The position numbers and the translations under genes were made by a program. Positions 1-6,293 of a DNA stretch of 6,293 nucleotides are shown here, piece after piece; position 1 is the first letter of the stretch, and each line of letters opens with the position of its first letter. The stretch comes from JALYXS01 sp051003795 (lineage in GTDB: Bacteria; Acidobacteriota; Terriglobia; Bryobacterales; Bryobacteraceae): positions 1 through 6,293 of the forward strand of contig JBPCKZ010000135.1 in the NCBI GenBank assembly GCA_051003795.1, written 5' to 3'. The notes under the pieces are model-generated. The model was not told the DNA's origin. It was given only the letters and a program-made list of their open reading frames with translations, and made no database searches.

Positions 1-129
1 CATGCGAGTCAACTCAACCCCCGTCGGGAAGCTGCCCTGAACCCATTGGCATGTATTATGACCACCAATCCCTAATGACAGGAGATAGTGCACCGGAAGT
101 TTCGCGCTGTCGAGCGAATGCAGTATAAC

Positions 130-133
130 AGGA
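130..133 (+). promoter_or_regulatory. Putative ribosome binding site for the corrected cydA start
   Basis: AGGA lies three bases upstream of ATG 137-139. The spacing is short, so this is a modest signal. It matters because it supports a start at 137 in the frame that encodes a canonical CydA N-terminus. A competing AGGAG at 80-84 sits only three bases before GTG 88, whose frame encodes a non-CydA N-terminus. Confidence 0.35.
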
Positions 134-136
134 CCA

Positions 137-220
137 ATGGATTCAGCCGCGTTGTTGATCCACCGTTTGCACTTCGCATTTACGATCACGTTCCATTATC
201 TGTTTCCGCAGCTCACTTAG
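137..220 (+). other. Displaced CydA N-terminal fragment (start of helix I, heme ligand His)
   Basis: Read from ATG 137, this frame gives 27 residues and stops at TAG 218-220. After MDSAALLI it reads HRLHFAFTITFHYLFPQLT, which lines up with E. coli CydA SRLQFALTAMYHFLFVPLT at nearly identical distance from the start. H20 (codon 194-196) matches E. coli H19, an axial heme ligand. The family continues T-x-G-x-A; here the other frame resumes at TTA GCC CCG (217-225) as LAPLIVVLKT. The join lacks about 7 nt (two residues plus a shift of one). The alignment is from memory of the E. coli sequence; the two reading frames are seen directly. Confidence 0.85.
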
Positions 221-1503
221 CCCCGTTGATTGTTGTCCTGAAAACGATCGCAATTCGAAAAAACGACGAGGCATACAACCGCGCGGCGCGCTTTTGGACA
301 AAGATCTTCGGCATCAATTTCGTGGTCGGCGTGGTAACCGGCATTCCGATGGAGTTTCAGTTCGGAACCAATTGGGCGCGCTTCTCGCAGTTAACGGGCG
401 GAGTCATCGGGCAGCCGCTGTTTATGGAAGGCGTTTTCTCATTCTTCCTCGAATCGGCTTTTCTCGGGCTGTTTTTATTCGGCGAAAAACGCTTGAGCAA
501 ATGGGGACATTGGGGCGCCGCGTTCATGGTCTTCCTGGGCTCCTGGCTCTCGGGTTTTTTCATCATCGCGGCGGACGCGTGGATGCAGCACCCGGTGGCT
601 TACTCGCGGACAGCCAACGGCGGCTTTCAGGTGGCGAGCTTCCGGGGGGTTCTGATGAACCCGTGGGCCCTGCTGCAATACGCGCACAACATGAGCGGGG
701 CCGCCATTACGGGATCGTTCGTGATGGCATCGATCGGCGCGTTCTATCTTTTGAGCCGCCGGCACGTGGAGTACGGACGCATTTTCGTGCGCGTTGGATG
801 CATCGCGGGATTCATCTTCAGCGCGATACAGATCTTCCCGACCGGCGACCTGCATGGCCGCTACATGGCGGCTCATCAACCCGCGACCACGGCGGCCATG
901 GAAGGTCTTTGGAAAACGCAGCGCGGCGCTCCGCTCACCATCATGGGACAGCCCGATGTTGAAAACCGGCGCATCGACAATTCTCTCGCCGTGAACGGCA
1001 TTCTCAGCTTCCTGATTTACGGAACCACTTCCGCCGAGGTCAAAGGACTGAGCGAATATCCGAAGGAGGATTGGCCCACCAACATCCCGCTTCTGTTTTT
1101 CAGTTATCACGTGATGGCGGGCTTGGGAACATTTTTCATCTCCATCATGGCGATCTCCGTTTTCCTGTTGTGGCGGAAGAAGCTGTTTCAGACGCGATGG
1201 GTCTTGTGGATTCTTATGCTCAGCCTCCCGTTTCCGTATATCGCGAATACCGCGGGATGGATGACCGCGGAGGTGGGGCGTCAACCCTGGCTGGTCTATG
1301 GATTGCTCAGGACGGATAGCGGCTTTTCCTCGAACGTTTCGGCCGCAAACGGCCTGTTTACGCTCCTGGGGTTCATGGGACTTTACACGGTGCTTGGAAT
1401 CTTCTTCTTATTTCTAGTGCAGCGCGAGATCGATCATGGGCCGGACGCGATAGCGGGATCGAGCGAGCCTCTGCCGGTCACCATGGCTGGGGGGCCAGCC
1501 TGA
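137..1503 (+). CDS. cydA: Cytochrome bd quinol oxidase subunit I (CydA), frameshifted near the N-terminus
   Basis: Subunit I of cytochrome bd binds hemes b558, b595 and d in the inner membrane, oxidises quinol and reduces O2 to water. The long frame ending at TGA 1501-1503 is open from GTG 88, but residues before about L44 (counting from GTG 88) are not CydA-like. The normal N-terminus starts at ATG 137 in another frame and stops at 218-220. Counting from GTG 88, clear CydA landmarks are FGINF (74-78), MEFQFGTNW (88-96), the heme-pocket glutamates E114 and E122 (E. coli E99/E107), b558 ligands H200 and M343 (E. coli H186/M393), a short Q-loop with E272 (E. coli E257), and GRQPW (397-401). Rejoined with two lost residues, it would be about 457 aa, normal for a short-Q-loop CydA. 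The stop abuts the cydB start, so the two form an operon. Identity is certain; whether the frameshift is biological or an assembly error is open. Confidence 0.93.
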
Positions 1504-2549
1504 ATGGAAACCGTCTGGTTTCTCCTTGTCGCTTTCATGCTGGTGGGCTACGTCGTCCTCGACGGGTTCGACTTGGGCGCTGGAATTATTCATTTGATAG
1601 TGGCGCGGAACGATGCCGAGCGCCGGATGATCCTGCGGGCGATCGGTCCGGTTTGGGACGGGAACGAGGTGTGGCTCCTTGCGGCGGGGGGAACGCTGTT
1701 CTTCGCCTTCCCGCTGCTCTACGCGTCGAGCTTCAGCGGGTTTTATCTGCCGCTCAACATGGTTTTGTGGCTACTCATCCTGCGCGGCATTGGAATTGAG
1801 TTCCGCATGCATCTGGAATCCCCCGTCTGGCGCGATTTCTTCGACGGCCTGTTCGCCATCGGAAGTCTTCTGCTGGCGATTTTCTTCGGCGCGGCGCTGG
1901 GCAACGTCGTGCGTGGCGTGCCTCTCGGAAAAGATCGATATTTCTTTGAGCCCATGTGGACCGATTTCCGGGTGGGCCCTCATCCCGGCATTCTCGATTG
2001 GTACACGGTGCTGGCCGGCGTAGTCGCTCTGGTCGCGCTCACATTGCATGGCGCGCTTTACATCGCAATGAAGACGCCGGGTGAACTGAGTGCCCGCTCC
2101 CGGAAGCTGGCCTCGCTGCTCTGGCCCGCGCTGGTCGTTGTCACTTTGCTAAGTTTGTTCGCGAGCCTCTCCATTCGTCCGGAGTTGCTCGATAACTATG
2201 TGAACCATCCCGTCGGTTTCGTTATTCCGCTATTTGTCGCGGCGAGCCTTATAGGGATAATGGTTTCGAACCGGGCCGGAAAGGAGCGCAACGCATTTCT
2301 CAGCTCCTGCGGTTTTTTGGCGTTCATGCTTGGCGGGGCGGCTTACGCCCTCTATCCCGTACTGTTATTGGCCAGCACGGACACCGCGAATAACATCACG
2401 ATCTACAATGCGGCAAGCGGCGCATATTCGCTTTCGCACGGGCTCATAGCGTTTGGGATCGGGATGACGATCGCGCTCGGCTACTTCGTTTTTGTTTACC
2501 GGATGTTCGCGGCAAGGTTGCGGAGAGCGGCGATGGCGGGCATTACTGA
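1504..2549 (+). CDS. cydB: Cytochrome bd quinol oxidase subunit II (CydB), frameshifted at the C-terminus
   Basis: CydB is the heme-free partner of CydA, a multi-helix inner-membrane protein that completes the oxidase and contributes to proton delivery. ATG 1504 directly follows the cydA stop, with a G-run (1489-1494) as a plausible ribosome binding site. Family hallmarks include VLDGFDLGAG (18-27), GPVWDGNEVWL (48-58, with D52 matching the E. coli CydB proton-path Asp58), FSGFYLPL (77-84), and a late YPVLL then NNITIYNAASG-YSLSHGL region (284-314). The frame stays open to TAG 2641-2643, giving 379 aa with a polar 40-residue tail that does not look like CydB. One frame away, 2508-2549 reads RGKVAESGDGGHY-stop, the expected CydB ending after YRMF. 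One lost base at about 2506-2508 explains this; the restored protein is about 348 aa. Identity is certain and the corrected end is well supported. Confidence 0.93.
2508..2549 (+). other. Displaced canonical CydB C-terminus
   Basis: Codons starting at CGC 2508 read RGKVAESGDGGHY and end at TGA 2547-2549. Joined to the preceding FVYRMF (up to 2507 plus one restored T), this gives the usual CydB ending of the form YRMFRGKV...GHY. The current frame instead reads FAARLRRAAMAG and continues to 2643. The site is a short T run (TTC where TTT CGC is expected), a typical place for a one-base sequencing deletion. Confidence 0.8.
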
Positions 2550-2634
2550 TCGCGGCTCCGCCCGCCCGATGGTGCCCGAAAAGCGTACGATTCCCGTTCA
2601 CTTTTCACCCGCATCGGCGATAGAACAACGGGGT

Positions 2635-2655
2635 TGCCGGTAGCACTCTCCGGCA
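2635..2655 (+). terminator. Weak hairpin downstream of cydB, possible terminator
   Basis: TGCCGG (2635-2640) and CCGGCA (2650-2655) can form a 6-bp GC-rich stem with a 9-nt loop. No T-tract follows, so it is not a standard intrinsic terminator. Its position between the cydAB operon and the next promoter is its main support. It could be chance. Confidence 0.2.
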
Positions 2656-2705
2656 CCGCTCCCTCACGGCTATTCCATGTCGCGCACCCCACTCATCCCA
2701 TCCCC

Positions 2706-2734
2706 TTGAATTCCACACAGCGCGGGTATATAGT
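2706..2734 (+). promoter_or_regulatory. Sigma70-type promoter of the TonB-dependent-receptor-like gene
   Basis: TTGAAT (2706-2711) and TATAGT (2729-2734) are separated by 17 bases, the optimal spacing. They match the -35 consensus at 4 of 6 and the -10 consensus at 5 of 6 positions. A transcript starting near 2741 would have a leader of about 30 nt ending in AGGAGG and ATG 2772. This suggests that the receptor gene is transcribed independently of cydAB. No operator or riboswitch-like structure is evident. Confidence 0.55.
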
Positions 2735-2760
2735 ACCTACCAAGCCGTTTTCGCACTAGC

Positions 2761-2766
2761 AGGAGG
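2761..2766 (+). promoter_or_regulatory. Strong Shine-Dalgarno site for the receptor gene
   Basis: AGGAGG is a full match to the anti-Shine-Dalgarno core, five bases before ATG 2772-2774. It fixes the start of the 1161-residue protein, which then begins with a good signal peptide. Confidence 0.85.
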
Positions 2767-2771
2767 TCTGA

Positions 2772-5700
2772 ATGCGCTTTCGAATAGCAGCTTTTATCGT
2801 GTTGGTCCTATCCGCTGCCGCTTGTTTTGGGCAAAGCTTCTACGGTTCCATCGTCGGGTCGGTCACCGACGCTTCGGGCGGTGCGGTGCCGCAAGCCACC
2901 GTTACCCTGACCAATCTGGGGACCGCCGAACGTCGAAGCATGCAGGCCGACGAATCGGGCAACTACCAGTTTGTCAACCTCGTGCCCGGCCAATACAAAG
3001 TGGAAGTCGAGAAGGCCGGTTTTCGGCGATTCGCCCGCGACCCCATCACCGTCGAGGTGCAAAGCGCGGTGCGCATCGACGTCGCGATGCAAGTAGGCGA
3101 TGTGAATCAGGTGGTCGAGATCACCGCGCAGACGCCGCTCTTGCAAACCGAAAACGCGTCGCTCGGACAAGTGGTGGATTCGCGCAGGGTTCTCGAGGCG
3201 CCTCTGAATGGCCGCAATGTCTTCGGGCTAGTGGCGCTGGTACCGGGCGTCGTTCCCGGCGGACAATCGGGCACCACGCCGACCGGCACCAATCCGTTCG
3301 CGTGGGGCAATTATCAGATCGGCGGCGGGCAATCGAACCAGAGCGCGGCGTACATCGATGGCGCTCCGATCAACGCGATCTACAGCAATCTCACGGCCCT
3401 CGTCCCTACACAGGACGCCGTTCAGGAATTCCGCGTGCAAACGAACAATCTTGGCCCGGAGTTTGGACATCTCGCGGGGGGCGCCATTAGCCTTACCACG
3501 AAATCCGGCACGAACGCGTTCCACGGCAGCGCCTATGAGTTCTTTCGGAACCGCGTTCTCAACGCGAACACGTTTTTCAATAACAAAGCGGGAGTCCAAC
3601 GCCCGGCATTCTCTCAGAATCAGTACGGCGCTAATGTTGGCGGACCCGTAATCAAGGACAAGACTTTTTTCTTTTTCGGATGGGAAGGATTTCGCCTGCG
3701 ACAGGGCCAATCCTACGTCTATTCGGTTCCGACGGATGCGATGCGCACTGGCAATTTTTCGAACGTGCGCAACTCGAGCGGCGCCCTGGTGCCTATCTAC
3801 GACCCGCTCACAACCTGCGGCCGATTCAACAACCCCGCTTGCGCCAGGGACTCGAGCGGCAATGAAATCATTACGCGCCAGCAGTTCCCAGGCAATATCA
3901 TCCCCGCCAGCCGCCTCGACCCGGCCGCGAAAGTGCTGTCGAATTTGTGGGGACGCGCCAATGGTTCCGGCTCCCCGTTTACGAACGTCAACAACTTTAC
4001 GGCAAACGCCAGCGTGGGCGGCGATAACGACCAATACAACGCGCGCGTGGACCATACGTTCTCCGACAAGCAACGCGTGTTCCTGCGGTACACGTTTTGG
4101 AAGAACCTGAATCTGCCGATCGATCCGTATCAGACGAAGACCTGCGTCGACCGCTGCACCGAGGCGTTTAACACGAACCAAGCCGTGGTCGCGGACACTT
4201 ATACATTTTCGCCGACGCTGATCGGCGACCTGCGGCTCTCGTATCTGCGGTTCAGCTACGACCGCACTTCCCTAACGGCGGGATACGACTTGACGCAGCT
4301 CGGGTGGCCCGCATCGCTCAACGATCAGGTAGTCTTCCGGGTGGCTCCGCAACCCTCCGTCACCGCTTACAACGGCGTCTTCAGCACCGGCGGCAGCGGC
4401 AGCACGATCCTCGCGCGTAACGACGTCTATTCGATCGCCCCCAGCCTCACGAAGCTGCTCGGTAGTCATACACTCAAGTTCGGCGCCGAACTTCGCCGGA
4501 GCACGCATAACTACTATCAGCAGAACAGCCCTTCGGGAAATTTTAATTTTGACGCCCTCCTGACGTCCGCGAATCCGTTCGCGCCGGCGGGTACCGGCAA
4601 CGGATTCGCGTCCTTTCTGCTCGGTTACGGGACCGGCGGCGGCGTAACGCAAAATAATTTAGTTGCCGGCCAGATCCTGTATCGCGGCTACTATGCCGGA
4701 GATCAGTGGCAGATCACTAAGCGCCTAACGTTGAATTACGGTCTGCGGTTTGAACAGATGGGACCGTGGTCGGAGCGTTACGACCGGCTGTCGGTGTTGT
4801 TGCCGGGTGTCGCCAACGGTCAGCCCGGGCCCCCAGGTCTCAGTGCCAATGGCAAGCTGGGCCTGGTAAACTCTCCCGACAATCCGAGCCGCAATAATCA
4901 ACACCTCGGCAATTTATTCTCGCCGCGACTCGGGTTAGCGTTCCGCGTGACGGAAAAAACCGTCATCCGCACCGGTTACGGGATTTTTTGGCTGCCGAAC
5001 GATATCCGATGGAACATGGCGCCGAACAACGACGCGGTGAATTCGTTCGCGAACCCGTTCAATGGAACGCTCGACGGTTCGCTGACGCCGAACGACCTGC
5101 TGCGGAACCCGTTTCCAGGGGGATTGCTGCCGGCTCCCGGCAGGAGTGCGAACGTGCAAAAGGTCTTGTACGGCCAGGGGGTTGCGGCGGCCGTTTACAA
5201 CGATCCATACTCGTACGCGCAGCAATGGAATTTCGATGTCCAGCACGAGTTGCCGGGCGGCCTGGCGCTTTCCGTTGCGTATGCCGGCTCGAAGGGCACC
5301 CATCTGCCGGGTCCGGACCAGCAGCTCGATCAGCTTCCACCGGAATTCATGGCGCTCGGGAGCAAGCTTCAGGACCAGGTTGCGAATCCGTATTTCGGCT
5401 TGGTGACGCTCGGCACGCTGGCGCAGCCGAAGGTTGCCTATGGACAACTGCTGCGTCCCTACCCCGAGTTCACGGGCTTCGCGGAGAAGAACCCCACGAA
5501 CCGGAACTCGATCTATCACTCCGCGCAAGTCAACCTGGAGAAGCGCTTCGGCCGCGGCGGCACGGTTGTGGGCGCATACACCTGGTCCAAGCTGATTAGC
5601 GATACGGATACGATCACGGGCTGGCTCGAACCCGGCGGCGGCGCGGGCGGCGTTCAGAACAACTACAACATCCGCGCGGAACGATCGCTCGCTCTTTACG

Positions 5701-6257
5701 ACACGCCCCATCGCGGCGTCATCAGCTATGTTGTCGATCTGCCGTTTGGCAAAGGACAGCCGCTTCTGCAAAACATTTCCGGAATTGCGGACAAGCTGAT
5801 TTCAGGTTGGGGCGTCAATGGCGTCTCGACATTCCAGTCGGGAAATCCGCTGCCGATCAGCGTTGCCGTCAACACCAGCAATTCGTTTGGGGGCGGCCAG
5901 AGGCCGAATCGTACGGGCGTCGGCGCGAATGAGAGTGGTTCGGCGCAATCGCGCCTCAACGGGTGGTTCAACACGGCGGCCTTTTCGCTGCCCGCGCCGT
6001 TCACTTTCGGCAACTCGTCGCGCACGTTACCGGACGCTCGATCGCATGGCATCGCAAACTACGACTTCACGCTTTTTAAGAACACCAAGATCACCGAGAG
6101 AGTGGGCCTGCAGTTTCGGACCGAAGTCTTCAATTTGTTTAACCGAGTACGATTCGGCTATCCTGGAACGGCATTGGGGAATCCGCAATTCGGGGTGATC
6201 GGCGGACAGTATAACGACCCGCGCCTGGTGCAATTCGCCTTACGCCTGATCTTTTGA
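2772..6257 (+). CDS. Oar-like TonB-dependent receptor with N-terminal carboxypeptidase-regulatory-like domain
   Basis: This is an outer-membrane beta-barrel protein of the large acidobacterial Oar/TonB-dependent receptor family, presumed to import or bind large substrates; the substrate cannot be told from the sequence. Residues 1-20 form a signal peptide (basic MRFR, hydrophobic core, AACFG before Q21). Residues about 24-105 are a CarboxypepD_reg-type beta-sandwich (GSIVGSVTDASGGAVPQATV, then GNYQFVNLVPGQYKVEVEKAGF). The plug spans roughly 110-245, with LEAPLNGRNVFGLVALVPGV (141-160), AYIDGAPIN (193-201) and the GAISLTTKSGTNAFHGSAYEFFRN stretch (237-260). The rest is barrel, including QQWNFDVQHELPGGLALSVA and FRTEVFNLFNRVRFG near the end, and a final LRLIF with the C-terminal Phe expected for BAM-assembled barrels. 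There is no STN domain, so no sign of sigma/anti-sigma signalling, and no clear TonB box. Four cysteines (C349, C357, C458, C462) are the only ones in the mature chain. Length and frame look intact. It has its own promoter and ribosome binding site. Confidence 0.94.
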   Translation: MRFRIAAFIVLVLSAAACFGQSFYGSIVGSVTDASGGAVPQATVTLTNLGTAERRSMQADESGNYQFVNLVPGQYKVEVEKAGFRRFARDPITVEVQSAVRIDVAMQVGDVNQVVEITAQTPLLQTENASLGQVVDSRRVLEAPLNGRNVFGLVALVPGVVPGGQSGTTPTGTNPFAWGNYQIGGGQSNQSAAYIDGAPINAIYSNLTALVPTQDAVQEFRVQTNNLGPEFGHLAGGAISLTTKSGTNAFHGSAYEFFRNRVLNANTFFNNKAGVQRPAFSQNQYGANVGGPVIKDKTFFFFGWEGFRLRQGQSYVYSVPTDAMRTGNFSNVRNSSGALVPIYDPLTTCGRFNNPACARDSSGNEIITRQQFPGNIIPASRLDPAAKVLSNLWGRANGSGSPFTNVNNFTANASVGGDNDQYNARVDHTFSDKQRVFLRYTFWKNLNLPIDPYQTKTCVDRCTEAFNTNQAVVADTYTFSPTLIGDLRLSYLRFSYDRTSLTAGYDLTQLGWPASLNDQVVFRVAPQPSVTAYNGVFSTGGSGSTILARNDVYSIAPSLTKLLGSHTLKFGAELRRSTHNYYQQNSPSGNFNFDALLTSANPFAPAGTGNGFASFLLGYGTGGGVTQNNLVAGQILYRGYYAGDQWQITKRLTLNYGLRFEQMGPWSERYDRLSVLLPGVANGQPGPPGLSANGKLGLVNSPDNPSRNNQHLGNLFSPRLGLAFRVTEKTVIRTGYGIFWLPNDIRWNMAPNNDAVNSFANPFNGTLDGSLTPNDLLRNPFPGGLLPAPGRSANVQKVLYGQGVAAAVYNDPYSYAQQWNFDVQHELPGGLALSVAYAGSKGTHLPGPDQQLDQLPPEFMALGSKLQDQVANPYFGLVTLGTLAQPKVAYGQLLRPYPEFTGFAEKNPTNRNSIYHSAQVNLEKRFGRGGTVVGAYTWSKLISDTDTITGWLEPGGGAGGVQNNYNIRAERSLALYDTPHRGVISYVVDLPFGKGQPLLQNISGIADKLISGWGVNGVSTFQSGNPLPISVAVNTSNSFGGGQRPNRTGVGANESGSAQSRLNGWFNTAAFSLPAPFTFGNSSRTLPDARSHGIANYDFTLFKNTKITERVGLQFRTEVFNLFNRVRFGYPGTALGNPQFGVIGGQYNDPRLVQFALRLIF

Positions 6258-6261
6258 ATTT

Positions 6262-6293
6262 GTGGCGCGGGCACTCGTGCCTGCCGTGTCCAC
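6262..6293. repeat. Palindromic REP-like intergenic element, cut by the window end
   Basis: Five bases after the receptor stop, GCGGGCAC (6267-6274) pairs with GTGCCTGC (6277-6284) as an 8-bp stem with one G-T wobble and a very tight TC centre. The outer arms GTGG (6262-6265) and CCAC (6290-6293) are also complementary, making a larger imperfect palindrome. It could end transcription of the receptor gene, although the T-tract cannot be judged because the window stops. It resembles short palindromic repeats scattered between genes in Solibacter-type genomes, but that is from memory and only one copy is seen here. Confidence 0.45.

Noticed and set aside
46..59. Promoter for cydA from TTGGCA and TATTAT
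   Set aside because: The two hexamers are only two bases apart, and no acceptable -35 box lies 17 nt before TATTAT. An FNR- or ArcA-like palindrome was not seen either.
1..75. Possible C-terminal end of an upstream gene (open in one frame to TAA 73-75, followed by TGA)
   Set aside because: It gives only 24 residues with no recognisable family; another frame also has a 12-codon ORF ending at 40. It is too short to call.
209..225. Programmed ribosomal frameshift joining the two parts of CydA
   Set aside because: The site (CAG CTC ACT TAG) has no recognisable -1 slippery heptamer or prfB-like +1 motif, and a simple -1 shift would still leave out the two conserved residues before L-A. A deletion is the simpler explanation.
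2550..2771. A cydX-like small subunit after cydB
   Set aside because: No short ORF here encodes a hydrophobic single helix; the only open stretch is the polar tail frame ending at 2643.
2808..2828. Lipoprotein signal in the receptor (AAAC at residues 15-18)
   Set aside because: The lipobox lacks the usual Leu at -3, and outer-membrane barrels of this family use ordinary signal peptides; cleavage before Q21 fits better.
3228..4181. Long minus-strand ORF inside the receptor gene (also 4935-5771 and, in cydA, 475-1284)
   Set aside because: These are antisense shadows of GC-rich coding sequence: their Arg/Ala/Val-rich translations have no recognisable domain, and the sense frames are clear known families.
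1..6293. A new biological system such as a defence island, CRISPR array, biosynthetic cluster or mobile element
   Set aside because: All coding capacity is explained by cydA, cydB and one receptor. No repeat array, transposase, integrase, tRNA or rRNA was seen.

Overview
The window is GC-rich and probably comes from an Acidobacteriota chromosome. The large Oar-like outer-membrane receptor, with a carboxypeptidase-regulatory-like domain fused to a TonB-type plug and barrel, is of the kind hugely expanded in Solibacter/Bryobacter-type acidobacteria, and the CydA/CydB sequences have the same flavour. This placement is inferred from protein style, not from a marker gene. All genes lie on the + strand.

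Layout: 1-136 is a short leader. 137-1503 is cydA and 1504-2549 (open to 2643) is cydB, together the two core subunits of a cytochrome bd quinol:O2 oxidoreductase with stop and start codons abutting. 2550-2771 is an intergenic region with a weak hairpin and a good sigma70-type promoter (TTGAAT, 17 nt, TATAGT). 2772-6257 is an intact 1161-residue TonB-dependent-receptor-like protein with its own strong ribosome binding site. 6262-6293 is a palindromic, REP-like element cut by the window end.

The most notable observation is that both cyd genes look frameshifted in ways an automatic gene caller would miss. The canonical CydA N-terminus, including the heme-ligand histidine (E. coli H19), is encoded in a different frame at 137-217 and stops at TAG 218-220. 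The rest of CydA resumes one frame away, as if 7 nt were lost. In cydB, the canonical C-terminus ending in GGHY-stop is in another frame at 2508-2549, as if one T were lost at 2506-2507. In both genes the alternative frame happens to stay open, so each appears as a complete ORF with a wrong terminus (start at 88 or 118; stop at 2643). Either the cydAB operon is decaying or the assembly contains indel errors.

Functionally, CydAB would be a high-affinity terminal oxidase in the inner membrane, and the receptor an outer-membrane protein with its own promoter. Nothing in the sequence links the two beyond adjacency. I found no convincing new biological system; the value of the window is in the hidden frameshifts, the divergent quinol-site residues and the terminal palindrome.
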